64,000 nucleotides of DNA from the NCBI RefSeq assembly GCF_036039175.1, contig NZ_JAYXKP010000003.1:186001-250000 (forward strand), in the 5' to 3' direction. The DNA comes from Marinilactibacillus sp036039175. Lineage in GTDB: Bacteria; Bacillota; Bacilli; Lactobacillales; Carnobacteriaceae_A. The notes beneath the pieces are model-generated. The model was given only the letters and a program-made list of their open reading frames with translations. It was not told the origin of the DNA and did not search any database. The position numbers and the translations under genes are program-made. Below are positions 40,820 to 49,932 of this stretch, one piece after another (position 1 is the stretch's first letter; every line of letters begins with the position of its first letter).

Positions 40820-43426
40820 TTATATATTCTCTTGTTTCAATCCATCAATGATGGTATCTTTTTTGACTTTGTTACTGGAATAGATCATGGCTAGTCCGAC
40901 GATCACAAACACACTGATAACGGCTATGAAGATAGCAGTCCAGGGCATTTCGAAGGCGAATTGGAATCTGGTACGCCACACTTGGTAAAATGCATAGATC
41001 ATTAGGAAACTAATGGGCAGTCCATATAAGAGTGATTTCAATCCATAAAATAGACTTTCCAGTTGGATCATTTTGGTGAAACTTTTTGGTGTCATCCCCA
41101 TTGACCTCAGCATCGCAAACTCTCTTTTTCTCAGTGAGATACTCGTAGAAATAGTGTTGAAAATCGTAGCGATACAGATCAGCGTAATCAATACCACAAA
41201 GGCATTTGAGAAGACGTATCCTAAGAGAATAATTTGTTCTCCTCGTTGTTTGGCTCTCTGTCTATTGTAGATTGAGAAACTCGCGCCTCCTGAATCTGCT
41301 TGAATATCTAGCAGTTTATTTTCGAGCGATTGTGCCTGATCGCTTTGGTAATAAAATCCTCTTTCGACTAGTTCAGCTTCCACTCGTTGATCATCTACCA
41401 AGGCGTTGAACACTTCTTCTGAAACGAATACGTTTACCATACCAAGCGTTACATTATTCGTAATCCCTATCGGTGATGTATCCGACAAAGCCGCAATTTT
41501 CAAAGCAGGTAGATTGAAGTTGCTGTCGGTTTCGAGATCATATATTTCAGGTACGAGTTCATCGTTAACTTCTGCGTTCAGTGCTTTTGTTTCAACAATA
41601 TTCTCTTCTCCATCTTCTGTTAAATATTGTATGGTTTCCTGAACAATCATCATTGGATCTTCTGTATTGGTCATCGTCTCGTATGCCACACCGTTAGAAG
41701 CCGCATAGTTTTCCATCGTCTCGGCATCAAGTCCATAAATCGTTATGCCGTAAGGATATTTCCCATCTTCTAGCTGCGCATATACAGCGAGTTCTTCAGC
41801 GATTTTGTCTTCCTCAATCCATGATGTACCCGAAATCCAGCTAAGCGCTGCTACTTGTTCGATTTCATCAAGTATTGTAAGTTTAGCATACAGTTCTGGG
41901 CTTATTGGATCTTTTCCTCTCTGCTCTAAAGTGACCTCAACATCGTAGTTCACTCCTTGCTCAAGCAATTGGTTCGATTTTGACAGACTAGCTGCGAAAT
42001 AAGTGATTGTCAGAAATAATACGATACTGATACTTAAAGAAAAAACGATTGCCCGGTAACCAGATCGGTTTCTTCTGATATTCTTCGAAGCTAGTTCTCC
42101 TTCAATACCAAATATTTTACGCAAGATTTTAGGTGTATGAACCGTTTTATTCGATATTTTAATCGCTTGAGTCTGACGGATTGCATCGATGGCTGTAATT
42201 TCAGACGCTTTCTTCGCCGGTATATAGGTGGAAAGGAACAGCGTACTGATCGAAATAATTAAAGCAATCAGAATTGTCCAGTAAGAAAAGACAACGCGCA
42301 AGCTTTCAGTCGTATCAATTGCTTGTTGGATTAATGTATTGAAGATCAAAAAGGTTAAAGCAATGCCTGTATAGCCAACTATGATTCCAATTGGGATACT
42401 GACCGCACCAATCAAAGCGCCTTCCCAGAAGACTATCTGGCGTTTCTGACGTTTTGTCGCACCGATACTGGATAACATCCCAAGTTGTCTTGCCCGCTCT
42501 GAAACGGAGATCGCAAAAGCATTATAGATCAGCGATATCGAGCCGACCACAATGATGACGATAACGATGATCGACAAAGTGATCAACATATTTCGTGTTC
42601 TATCCTGAGAAAGAATCCCATAATATCTTAATAAGTTACCATGCGACCCCACTGATTCAATGCCTTGAGTTTCTGCGAACGCTGTAATATATTCCGGAGA
42701 TGCTTGATTTAAGTGGTCCATTACGATATAAGCATCTGTTGTCTGGTCATCCGTAATCATCTGCATATCTTTGTAGGATAAAAATACATAGCCTGGATTC
42801 CAGCTATTTTCAAAAAAAGGTGTTTCCATCATACCGACAATCGTATAAACGGCTGATTTTTCTATAGTCAGTGTTTCTGAAGCACCTTCATAATTGACGA
42901 CCTCATCTTCTTGTGTCAACGTTCTAGAAGGATCATCAGAGGGGACTCTCTGTCCCAACTCCATTTCGATGGTATCACCAATTTCATACGTAAAAGCATC
43001 CTGATTACTAGCAGACTCAGAGATCAATAATTCATTGGACTCTGTAGGTAGCCTTCCTTCTTTTAACTGAATTGGAAATGTCTCAAAAGCTGTTGCATTG
43101 TAATTACGAACTAAAAAATAAGGTCGGTCTGGATTCGTGCTTCCCTCAAACTCTGCGTACCCTTCGTCCTGACTGACTAAAATATCTCTTTGCTTTGGAT
43201 CTTGCTCGATTGCTTCCAGCTGAGTAGCATTGATGTCAGAATAAGAAAAATGCCATTCTCCTTCATTCGCAATTACCTGACGCTGCAGGAGATTCATAAA
43301 AGAGAGACCTAATGTAATTACACCTGTAATCATCGCGACCGAAATGATCACACCAATCACGGTGATCAAGGAGCGTTTCTTATTCAACCATAACTGCTTT
43401 ATCGCTAATTTTTGAACGATTGTCAT
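40820..43426 (-). CDS. FtsX-like ABC transporter permease (two FtsX units)
   Basis: An 868-residue permease. After an N-terminal helix (KKRSLITVIGVIISVAMITG) comes a large extracellular domain, a first FtsX unit of three helices (about 275-400, with SERARQLGMLSSIGATKRQ), a second helix/extracellular segment, and a second FtsX unit at the C terminus (SLRKREFAMLRSMGMTPKSF). This layout fits exporters of peptides or lipids and MacB-like resistance systems. It overlaps the ATPase gene by four bases. A two-component system precedes the pair. Confidence 0.92.
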   Translation of the reverse strand: MTIVQKLAIKQLWLNKKRSLITVIGVIISVAMITGVITLGLSFMNLLQRQVIANEGEWHFSYSDINATQLEAIEQDPKQRDILVSQDEGYAEFEGSTNPDRPYFLVRNYNATAFETFPIQLKEGRLPTESNELLISESASNQDAFTYEIGDTIEMELGQRVPSDDPSRTLTQEDEVVNYEGASETLTIEKSAVYTIVGMMETPFFENSWNPGYVFLSYKDMQMITDDQTTDAYIVMDHLNQASPEYITAFAETQGIESVGSHGNLLRYYGILSQDRTRNMLITLSIIVIVIIVVGSISLIYNAFAISVSERARQLGMLSSIGATKRQKRQIVFWEGALIGAVSIPIGIIVGYTGIALTFLIFNTLIQQAIDTTESLRVVFSYWTILIALIISISTLFLSTYIPAKKASEITAIDAIRQTQAIKISNKTVHTPKILRKIFGIEGELASKNIRRNRSGYRAIVFSLSISIVLFLTITYFAASLSKSNQLLEQGVNYDVEVTLEQRGKDPISPELYAKLTILDEIEQVAALSWISGTSWIEEDKIAEELAVYAQLEDGKYPYGITIYGLDAETMENYAASNGVAYETMTNTEDPMMIVQETIQYLTEDGEENIVETKALNAEVNDELVPEIYDLETDSNFNLPALKIAALSDTSPIGITNNVTLGMVNVFVSEEVFNALVDDQRVEAELVERGFYYQSDQAQSLENKLLDIQADSGGASFSIYNRQRAKQRGEQIILLGYVFSNAFVVLITLICIATIFNTISTSISLRKREFAMLRSMGMTPKSFTKMIQLESLFYGLKSLLYGLPISFLMIYAFYQVWRTRFQFAFEMPWTAIFIAVISVFVIVGLAMIYSSNKVKKDTIIDGLKQENI

Positions 43427-44106
43427 GAGCGGATCCTCTCGTCTCTGATGATACGTCCATCCTCTATGGCGATAATTCTGTCAGCCATTAAAGCGATCTC
43501 CTCGTCATGTGTGATCATTACTAGCGTCTGGCTGAACGTCTTGTTGAAATGTTTCAGCAACGACATAATTTCTTCGCTGTTCTTGCTGTCCAGATTTCCT
43601 GTAGGCTCATCTGCTAGCATAATTGCTGGATTACTGACGAGTGCTCGACCAATCGAGACGCGCTGCTGCTGACCACCGGATAATTGATTCGGTAAATGCG
43701 TCCGTCTTTCTTCCAATTTAAGTGACTTTATGATCTTTTCAAACTGTTCCTGATCGATCTTGTGACCATCCAGTAACAAAGGAAGGGAAATATTTTCTTC
43801 TACATTCAAAACAGGGATCAGATTATAGAACTGATAAATCAGCCCAATCTGTCTTCTTCTAAAAATGGCTAGCTGCGTTTCATCTAGTTCATAAATATCC
43901 GTATCTTCGACCCAAACTTTCCCAGTCGTTGGCTTGTCCACTCCACCAAGCATATGCATCAAAGTAGACTTCCCCGAACCTGACGCACCAACAATTGCCA
44001 CAAATTCACCTTTATCTATCGTGAACGACACGTCGTCCAGTGCTTTCACAATCGTTTCACCACTGCCATACTCCTTAGACAGACCTTCAACCTTTACAAT
44101 CTCCAT
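43423..44106 (-). CDS. ABC transporter ATP-binding protein (MacB/LolD type)
   Basis: A 227-residue ATPase: Walker A GASGSGKSTLMHMLGG, Q-loop LIYQFYNLIPVLNVEENI, signature LSGGQQQRVSIGRAL, Walker B MLADEPTGNLDSKN and switch ITHDEE. This MacB/LolD subfamily works with FtsX-like permeases. ATG at 44106 follows GAGGAGG. The 85 bases upstream carry direct repeats that may be sites for the adjacent response regulator. Confidence 0.95.
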   Translation of the reverse strand: MEIVKVEGLSKEYGSGETIVKALDDVSFTIDKGEFVAIVGASGSGKSTLMHMLGGVDKPTTGKVWVEDTDIYELDETQLAIFRRRQIGLIYQFYNLIPVLNVEENISLPLLLDGHKIDQEQFEKIIKSLKLEERRTHLPNQLSGGQQQRVSIGRALVSNPAIMLADEPTGNLDSKNSEEIMSLLKHFNKTFSQTLVMITHDEEIALMADRIIAIEDGRIIRDERIRS

Positions 44107-44152
44107 GTTTTTGTCCTCCTCTTGTTCTATGACATTAGTTTACCTGTCGAAC

Positions 44153-44170
44153 ATGACTCTCCAGTGACTC
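44153..44170. promoter_or_regulatory. Direct repeat operator in front of the ABC genes
   Basis: TGACTC occurs at 44154-44159 and 44165-44170, an 11-base period, with a further inverted GTCAC at 44186-44190. One-turn direct repeats are typical OmpR-family response regulator sites. A TAAACT -10 for the ATPase gene lies about 17 bases downstream on the minus strand. Confidence 0.5.
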
Positions 44171-44191
44171 GATTATTGCAATTTAGTCACT

Positions 44192-45187
44192 TTAACGTTT
44201 ATGAAACTTTATACTGAACTGCGTGCCCTTTCCAAGTTCGCTTTTCACGTCTAGCGATCCTTGCTGGCTCTCGATAACCGTATGCGCCATAGCTAATCCA
44301 ATTCCGATACTATTTTTTGATGCATTCTTGCCTCTATAAAATCGCTTGAATATATTTGGAAGATCTTCTCTTGAAATGCCTTTCCCCGTATCTTCAATTA
44401 AAATCTCTGTGTAGAGCGGGTTTTCTTTATAGTGGATACTAATGCGACCTTCTGCTGGAGTATGTTCGACACAATTTTTCAGGATATTGATAAGGGCTTC
44501 ACTGGTCCAAGCTTGATCTCCTATAAATGTTACGCTGTTTTCCCCCGTTATCAGGAGGTCCTGATTTTTCAATTCAATTGGAATACGTAGCGGTTCGAGC
44601 GACTGTAGAACTAAATCCTCTACAACTATGGTTTCCTTTTTGAAGATGGCAATGCCTGCATCGATTTTGGATAGTTTCAGCAAAGAACTGAGTAACCAGT
44701 CCATTCTTTCCAGTTGTTTTTCAATGTTTCCAGTGAATTCTATCCGTTTTTCTTCAGTGAGATTTTGCTGACTCAAGAGATCGATCATAACAAGCATCGA
44801 AGTCAGTGGTGTTTTCAGCTGATGTGAAATATCTGACAGTGCATCTGCTAGACGTTTCTTGTCTTGGTTCAAATAATCACTTTGTTTGGATAGCATCAAG
44901 GTCACTTTGTAGATCTCGTTTTTCAAGATACTCAGTTCACCTTCTTGATTGTCTCTTACATCAAGAGAATACTGGCCATTACTGATTGTTCTCAAGTAAC
45001 CTGACAAAGATTCAATTTCCTTATACCGCTGACGATCAAAATAGAGACTGACTCCAATCAAACCACTCATACTGAGCAAAGCTACAATCCCAGAAAGTGG
45101 ATTGATCAAAGCAATAATCAGCACACCAATCAAAGCCACACCCATCATACTTAGTAGCATTTTACTTATTCCTTTGTTTCTGAACAT
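44192..45187 (-). CDS. Sensor histidine kinase
   Basis: A 331-residue kinase: two helices with almost no loop (about 10-50), a HAMP-like segment, the phospho-acceptor His122 in SDISHQLKTPLTSML, and a catalytic domain with N box ILKNCVEH, G1 IEDTGKGIS, F box and GIGLAMAHTV. The short loop means little extracellular sensing; it may read its transporter's state. ATG at 45187 lies 2 bases before the regulator's stop end. Cognate to the response regulator upstream. Confidence 0.93.
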   Translation of the reverse strand: MFRNKGISKMLLSMMGVALIGVLIIALINPLSGIVALLSMSGLIGVSLYFDRQRYKEIESLSGYLRTISNGQYSLDVRDNQEGELSILKNEIYKVTLMLSKQSDYLNQDKKRLADALSDISHQLKTPLTSMLVMIDLLSQQNLTEEKRIEFTGNIEKQLERMDWLLSSLLKLSKIDAGIAIFKKETIVVEDLVLQSLEPLRIPIELKNQDLLITGENSVTFIGDQAWTSEALINILKNCVEHTPAEGRISIHYKENPLYTEILIEDTGKGISREDLPNIFKRFYRGKNASKNSIGIGLAMAHTVIESQQGSLDVKSELGKGTQFSIKFHKR

Positions 45188-45188
45188 A

Positions 45189-45866
45189 TCAGTCCCCTAA
45201 CTTGTATCCCAGTCCTCTGACTGTTTTAATGACTTGTGGCTTCTGGGCATCTTCTTCCAGTTTATCTCGGATTCTTTTAATATAGACTGTTAACGTATTA
45301 TCATTCACGAAGTCCCCGGCAACATCCCAGATCCCTTCTAGCAACTGCGCCCGAGATAAAACGTGCCCTTCATTTTGAATAAAGGTCAGTAAAAGCTTAT
45401 ACTCTAGAGCTGTTAACGCAACTTCTTGGTCGTTTTTGTATACTTTTGCTTCTTGCCTGTTCACTCTGATCTGACCAATCGTATACCCCGTCAAATCTTC
45501 CTGTGGTTTTTGATACCTTCTTAACACAGAATGGATTCTGGAAATCAGTTCTCTTAATCTGAATGGTTTCGTAATATAGTCATCTGCGCCCATATCCAGC
45601 CCCATCACTACGTTCACTTCTTCTTCTAAAGCCGTCAGAAAAATAACCGGACAGTTACTTTTTTTTCTAATCAGTTTGCATAGTTCATAGCCCGTGCCAT
45701 CCGGTAAGGTAATATCCAACAGACATAGATCAAAGTCTGTTGTTTCAATGGCGCTCCTTCCAGAAGCAACATCATGACAGAGAACGGTACTAAATCCTTC
45801 TCCTTGCAGAGAATATTCCAGACCAGCAGCGATTGTAGTGTCGTCTTCAACGATTAATAGTTGCAT
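45189..45866 (-). CDS. OmpR-family response regulator
   Basis: A 225-residue regulator: receiver domain with acidic pocket EDD (7-9), phospho-Asp51 (CLLDITLPDG), Thr78-region (FLTALEE) and Lys in ITKPF, then a winged-helix DNA-binding domain (LTALEYKLLLTFIQNEGHVLSRAQLLEGIW ... VYIKRIRDKLEED ... VRGLGYKLG). It is first in the module regulator-kinase-ATPase-permease. Its likely targets are the direct repeats before the ATPase gene. Confidence 0.95.
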   Translation of the reverse strand: MQLLIVEDDTTIAAGLEYSLQGEGFSTVLCHDVASGRSAIETTDFDLCLLDITLPDGTGYELCKLIRKKSNCPVIFLTALEEEVNVVMGLDMGADDYITKPFRLRELISRIHSVLRRYQKPQEDLTGYTIGQIRVNRQEAKVYKNDQEVALTALEYKLLLTFIQNEGHVLSRAQLLEGIWDVAGDFVNDNTLTVYIKRIRDKLEEDAQKPQVIKTVRGLGYKLGD

Positions 45867-45979
45867 AAGTCACCTCTAAGTCCGTAATTTTATCGATCAT
45901 ATTCATGCGTCATTCTCACTCATTATACAAATTGCCTATACAATGAACAATCCCTATCATGAAATGGTCAACGCGAAAA

Positions 45980-46030
45980 GACACCGCCTCATTTCACTCA
46001 GCAAATGAGCTGGTGTTTTGAGGAGGTGTC
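45980..46030. terminator. Terminator between the two ABC/two-component modules
   Basis: GACACCGCCTCA pairs with TGAGGAGGTGTC with one mismatch, with an internal CTCATTT/AAATGAG hairpin, and T runs outside. It ends the bceAB-like operon before the next module begins. Confidence 0.8.
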
Positions 46031-46041
46031 GCTTTTTTATC

Positions 46042-48051
46042 TTATTCTACAATTTTCAAATAAATTTTCGAGGTGATCAGATAGACGATGCCATAAATCA
46101 GACTGAATACCAGAGCTACAATTGCAACTGTCCCAGCTAGCAGCGTGTGTGTGATGAGTCCGATAGCAGAAAGCATCTGGAACAAAATCGGATACGCAAC
46201 AATCGTGTGTATAATTGCTACCACAAGTGGCAACAAGAACATCCAAATTACTTGAGAGCGAGTCGCTTTTCTTGTCATTTTTTTATCGAGCCCAACTTTC
46301 TGCATGGCCTGAATTCTTGCTCTATCTTCATATCCTTCAGAGATCTGCTTGAAGTATGTGATCAATACGGTTCCAATAACGAACAAGAATCCTAAATAGA
46401 TTCCAAGAAACAAGAAGCCACCTGTGATGTCGTAGTAATTGATTCGGAACTGTTCTCTATTTTGATAAAAAGGAAAGCCAAGGCTTCTATCTCTGAAAAC
46501 CTCTGTCATATGTTCAGCGTAGGCCAGTTCTTCTGTCTGTGAACCTGTCGTTGACCATATAATTTCTTTACTGACACTTTCCGTGAAGTCCGTTAAATAT
46601 CCATTTATGACACTACGGATAGACATCAAGGTATCCATGTCTGGCAAAACGACTAGAAGTTGATTCATATTTGGACCTGTCGTAACTAGATAATCCGGTA
46701 CATCATCCAGTTGATTGATTCTATAATCCACACCTTCAATATCTAAAGTATTACCTGAGATCATTTTTGAAGGATCATCTACATAGATAGCGCCATTTTC
46801 AAGCGTCAGAGACTGACCGGTTAGCTCGTTATAATCTTGTAGCGTAATCATGACGGTATTAACGTTCTCAACAGCATCACTTTCTACAGCCTTGCCTGAA
46901 TAGCGATAAATCAGCTCATCATCGATAATCTGATTATCATAAAAAGACATTTTTGAGTACGACTTCAAGTCTTCGATGTCCACTGCGCTATTTTCTGTTT
47001 CTTCTCTCACGATATTTAGTAACGGTTCTACTTTGGTCTCTTCAAACTCGGATTCACTTAGATCATCTACATTTGAAACATTTAAAGTATTTTCTACTGG
47101 AATAGCTAACCTAACCAGATTTTCAGCACTCGTATAAAGTGCTGTCGTTGTAGAGACTGTGATGAGTACCATCGCAGATAACAGACAAAGATTTGCCAGA
47201 CCTGTCGCGTGCTGTTTCATACGATAAAGCATTCCAGAAATCGAGATAAATGGACCTGGTTGATAGTAAAAGTTTTTTCTTTTCTTTAAAGCTTTTAGAA
47301 TAATAATCGTTCCTGCATTGAATAAGAGGTACGTTCCAAGCATCACTAATACTACAGCTACTGTAAATAATAATATAGCCTGAACCGGATCCTTTATGGT
47401 TAAAGAAAGGTAGTAACCTGCGCCCATTGAAACCAGTCCAAGGACAAATAAAATCGGCGAGCTTTTCGGTTCTTTTTCTCCTGATTGTCCACCTTTCAGC
47501 AATTCAATCGGATTTGAAAATTGAATGTTCACTACGTTGATTGAGTAAGCGACGATAAAAATGACTCCAAATAACGCTGCCGTCAATAGTATCGGTAAAA
47601 TCCCTACTGTGAAGATAAAATTCTGCGGTAAAATCAGAATGAAATCAATGGCATAAAACATTAGCTGGCCTAGTAGTGAACCTATAATCAATCCTGTTAT
47701 TAAGCTGACTGCAAAAGTTATAATCGTTTCGATCGCAATAATCTTAGCAATATGTCCTTTTTCAAGCCCTAAAATATTGAAGAGCCCGATTTCTTTTTTT
47801 CGTCTTTTCATGAGGAAACTATTCGCATAAAGAATAAATACAAGAGAAAAGATCGCTACGACGATGGCTCCGAGTCGAAAGAGTGGTAATAAAGATTCTC
47901 CTCGCTCAGTGACAAAGGAGTTTGTAATCAATGAAGCGATCATATAAAACATTGACACAATTAGCGTAGAAGATACAACAAAAGGAATATAAACCTGTTT
48001 GTTGGACTTCATATTTCGAGTAGCCAGCTTTAAGGCAAGGTTAAATTCCAT
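46042..48051 (-). CDS. BceB-like ABC permease (antimicrobial peptide resistance/sensing)
   Basis: A 669-residue FtsX-type permease of the BceB/VraG class: ten helices with a large extracellular domain (about residues 310-530) between helices 7 and 8. The opening MEFNLALKLATRNMKSNKQVYIPFVVSSTL and FLMKRRKKEIGLFNILGLEKGHIAKII are typical. It removes cell-wall-active peptides from their lipid target and signals to the kinase. ATG at 48051 follows GAGGTGAG and overlaps the ATPase stop; a longer frame upstream is an artefact. Confidence 0.93.
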   Translation of the reverse strand: MEFNLALKLATRNMKSNKQVYIPFVVSSTLIVSMFYMIASLITNSFVTERGESLLPLFRLGAIVVAIFSLVFILYANSFLMKRRKKEIGLFNILGLEKGHIAKIIAIETIITFAVSLITGLIIGSLLGQLMFYAIDFILILPQNFIFTVGILPILLTAALFGVIFIVAYSINVVNIQFSNPIELLKGGQSGEKEPKSSPILFVLGLVSMGAGYYLSLTIKDPVQAILLFTVAVVLVMLGTYLLFNAGTIIILKALKKRKNFYYQPGPFISISGMLYRMKQHATGLANLCLLSAMVLITVSTTTALYTSAENLVRLAIPVENTLNVSNVDDLSESEFEETKVEPLLNIVREETENSAVDIEDLKSYSKMSFYDNQIIDDELIYRYSGKAVESDAVENVNTVMITLQDYNELTGQSLTLENGAIYVDDPSKMISGNTLDIEGVDYRINQLDDVPDYLVTTGPNMNQLLVVLPDMDTLMSIRSVINGYLTDFTESVSKEIIWSTTGSQTEELAYAEHMTEVFRDRSLGFPFYQNREQFRINYYDITGGFLFLGIYLGFLFVIGTVLITYFKQISEGYEDRARIQAMQKVGLDKKMTRKATRSQVIWMFLLPLVVAIIHTIVAYPILFQMLSAIGLITHTLLAGTVAIVALVFSLIYGIVYLITSKIYLKIVE

Positions 48052-48811
48052 CTTGCTCACCTCTATCGAATGAAAACAGTAAGGCTTTGGAAATTCTATC
48101 CATAAATACTTCAGTAGTCTGATCTCCACGGTAAATCTCGTGATAGACTTCGCCGTCGCGAATGAACAAGACACGGTTTGAATAGCTTGCTGCTCGAGCA
48201 CTATGTGTCACCATTAAAATGGTCTGGTTCATTGCATGAATATCTGAAAACAGATCCATCAATACTTCGGATGCTTTCGAATCCAGTGCACCAGTTGGCT
48301 CATCAGCCAGAATCAGTTTAGGTTTCGTGATTAGTGCTCTGGCTACTGCCGCTCTTTGTTTCTGTCCACCTGAAACCTCGTAAGGATAGTTGTTGATCAA
48401 TTGACTGATGCCTAATTTTTCAACAAGTGGTTTCAGCCTGTCTTCCATTTCTTTTACCGGCATCTGTTCCAGTACAAGTGGCAGTAAGATGTTGTCTTTA
48501 AGGGAAAAGTTATCCAGTAAGTTGAAATCCTGAAATACGAATCCTAGTTGTTCTCTTCTGAACTTAGACAGTTCTTTTTCTTTGATCGTCGTAAGTGGTG
48601 TACCCGCCAAAGTAATCTCACCTTCAGATGGTTTATCGAGTGTCGATAGTAGATTCAGCAAGGTCGTCTTACCAGAACCAGATTCCCCCATGACTGAAAC
48701 AAATTCTCCCTCGTTTACTGAAAAATGCACGTCTTTTAATGCGGTCGTTTCTTTAGCGCCTAGTCGGCCTGTATATGTTTTACGAATATGTTTTACTTCT
48801 AAAAATCCCAT
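48041..48811 (-). CDS. BceA-like ABC transporter ATP-binding protein
   Basis: A 256-residue ATPase: Walker A GESGSGKTTLLNLLS, signature VSGGQKQRAAVARAL, Walker B LILADEPTGALDSKAS, switch VTHSARAAS; the SARAA after the switch His is typical of the BceA group. ATG at 48811 begins MGFLEVKHIRKTYTGR. A perfect BceR-type inverted repeat lies about 86 bases upstream, so the pair is probably induced by its own two-component system. Confidence 0.95.
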   Translation of the reverse strand: MGFLEVKHIRKTYTGRLGAKETTALKDVHFSVNEGEFVSVMGESGSGKTTLLNLLSTLDKPSEGEITLAGTPLTTIKEKELSKFRREQLGFVFQDFNLLDNFSLKDNILLPLVLEQMPVKEMEDRLKPLVEKLGISQLINNYPYEVSGGQKQRAAVARALITKPKLILADEPTGALDSKASEVLMDLFSDIHAMNQTILMVTHSARAASYSNRVLFIRDGEVYHEIYRGDQTTEVFMDRISKALLFSFDRGEQDGI

Positions 48812-48896
48812 TGTGTTTTGCCCCTCTCTTTTGTTATACCCATCATATAATCTTCTGCGAGCTGGAGCATTTATCTATTCTTACGATTTCTCAAGT

Positions 48897-48918
48897 AACC
48901 TTACAAATCTGTAAGGTT
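48897..48918. promoter_or_regulatory. BceR-type operator (perfect inverted repeat)
   Basis: AACCTTACA and TGTAAGGTT flank a 4-base AATC. This is a perfect 9-bp inverted repeat that contains the known BceR core TnACA-N4-TGTnA. It lies upstream of bceA with a weak TATGAT -10 about 50 bases downstream, the usual layout for BceR-activated promoters. Confidence 0.85.
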
Positions 48919-48930
48919 CAAAATCAAGGC

Positions 48931-49932
48931 TTATTCAAATAGGGTCGTTTTCTTTCTGGAGAAGTCAATAATAGCTCGTGTCCCTTTGCCTAGTTCAGAA
49001 TCGATGGTCAGGGTGATGTTCAATCTCTCTGTGATTTTCCTTGAAATGAATAAACCAATCCCCGTCGATTTGTCGTGCAGTCTACCGTTTAATCCGGTGT
49101 AGCCTTTTTCAAAAATTTTAGGCAAGTCTTCTTTGCTGATGCCAGTTCCAGTATCTTCGATAATCAGTTTCTGGTCTGGTGTGGCTGTGATTTTGATGGT
49201 GCCAGTTTCCGTGTACTTTAAGCTGTTAGATAGAATCTGTTCAATCAGGACTTGTACCCATTTCTTATCTGATTGGACTATAAGATTTGTTGGTTCAAAG
49301 TCCAGACTGATTTTGTTGTAGATAAAGAGGATGGCATATTTTTTCAGAACGGAGCGAATAACGAGGTCGATGTCGACTTGTTCGATTTCCAGTTCCTTAC
49401 CGGTCTCTTCTAGCTTAAGATAATTTAGGGCAAGGTGGATGTAATCATTGACGTGTATCAATTCTTGCTCCAATTTACGTTGCTGAGGTGTTTGGTCTTT
49501 TTGTTGTTGTAGGATCAAACTTATCGCAGATAGAGGAGTCTTGATCTGGTGGATCCATAAGGAAAAATAATCCATCAATTCAGATTGTTTTTCTATGTCT
49601 GCTTGCTTTTTGCGCAACAAGGTTTCTTCTAGATTCATATAGTTCTCTTCATACATTTCGTGGATGTAGTCACTGGACAAAAAGGCATCAGTTTTTGCGT
49701 ACTGGGTCGATTCTGCTCTTTTAACTCTTGCTGTGTAAAGATAAAACTGGATTCCAACTGACAGAATGAATAACAACAAACAGATTTGAAAAGCCGTCGT
49801 GAACACTCTAGACTCTTGTCGGGTCAAGAAATAAACCGCTCCAAAGACGAGTGTCTGCAGAAAAAAGAGTATGATCTGCGGACGCAGATACTTCAAGAAG
49901 CCGCGTGTCAAAGCTATTTTATCAGACGCCAT
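48931..49932 (-). CDS. BceS-like intramembrane-sensing histidine kinase
   Basis: A 333-residue kinase: two helices (about 18-38 and 45-65) with a loop of only a few residues, the hallmark of intramembrane-sensing kinases; phospho-His128 in YFSLWIHQIKTPLSAISL, a motif typical of BceS; and a catalytic domain with GTGIS and GIGLFISRKI. It receives its signal from the BceAB-like transporter, not directly from the drug. It overlaps the regulator gene by 11 bases. Confidence 0.95.
   Translation of the reverse strand: MASDKIALTRGFLKYLRPQIILFFLQTLVFGAVYFLTRQESRVFTTAFQICLLLFILSVGIQFYLYTARVKRAESTQYAKTDAFLSSDYIHEMYEENYMNLEETLLRKKQADIEKQSELMDYFSLWIHQIKTPLSAISLILQQQKDQTPQQRKLEQELIHVNDYIHLALNYLKLEETGKELEIEQVDIDLVIRSVLKKYAILFIYNKISLDFEPTNLIVQSDKKWVQVLIEQILSNSLKYTETGTIKITATPDQKLIIEDTGTGISKEDLPKIFEKGYTGLNGRLHDKSTGIGLFISRKITERLNITLTIDSELGKGTRAIIDFSRKKTTLFE

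Noticed and set aside
48052..48201. Longer BceB-like start
   Set aside because: It overlaps the conserved end of the ATPase gene; family similarity begins at MEFNLALKLATRN with its own GAGGTG site.
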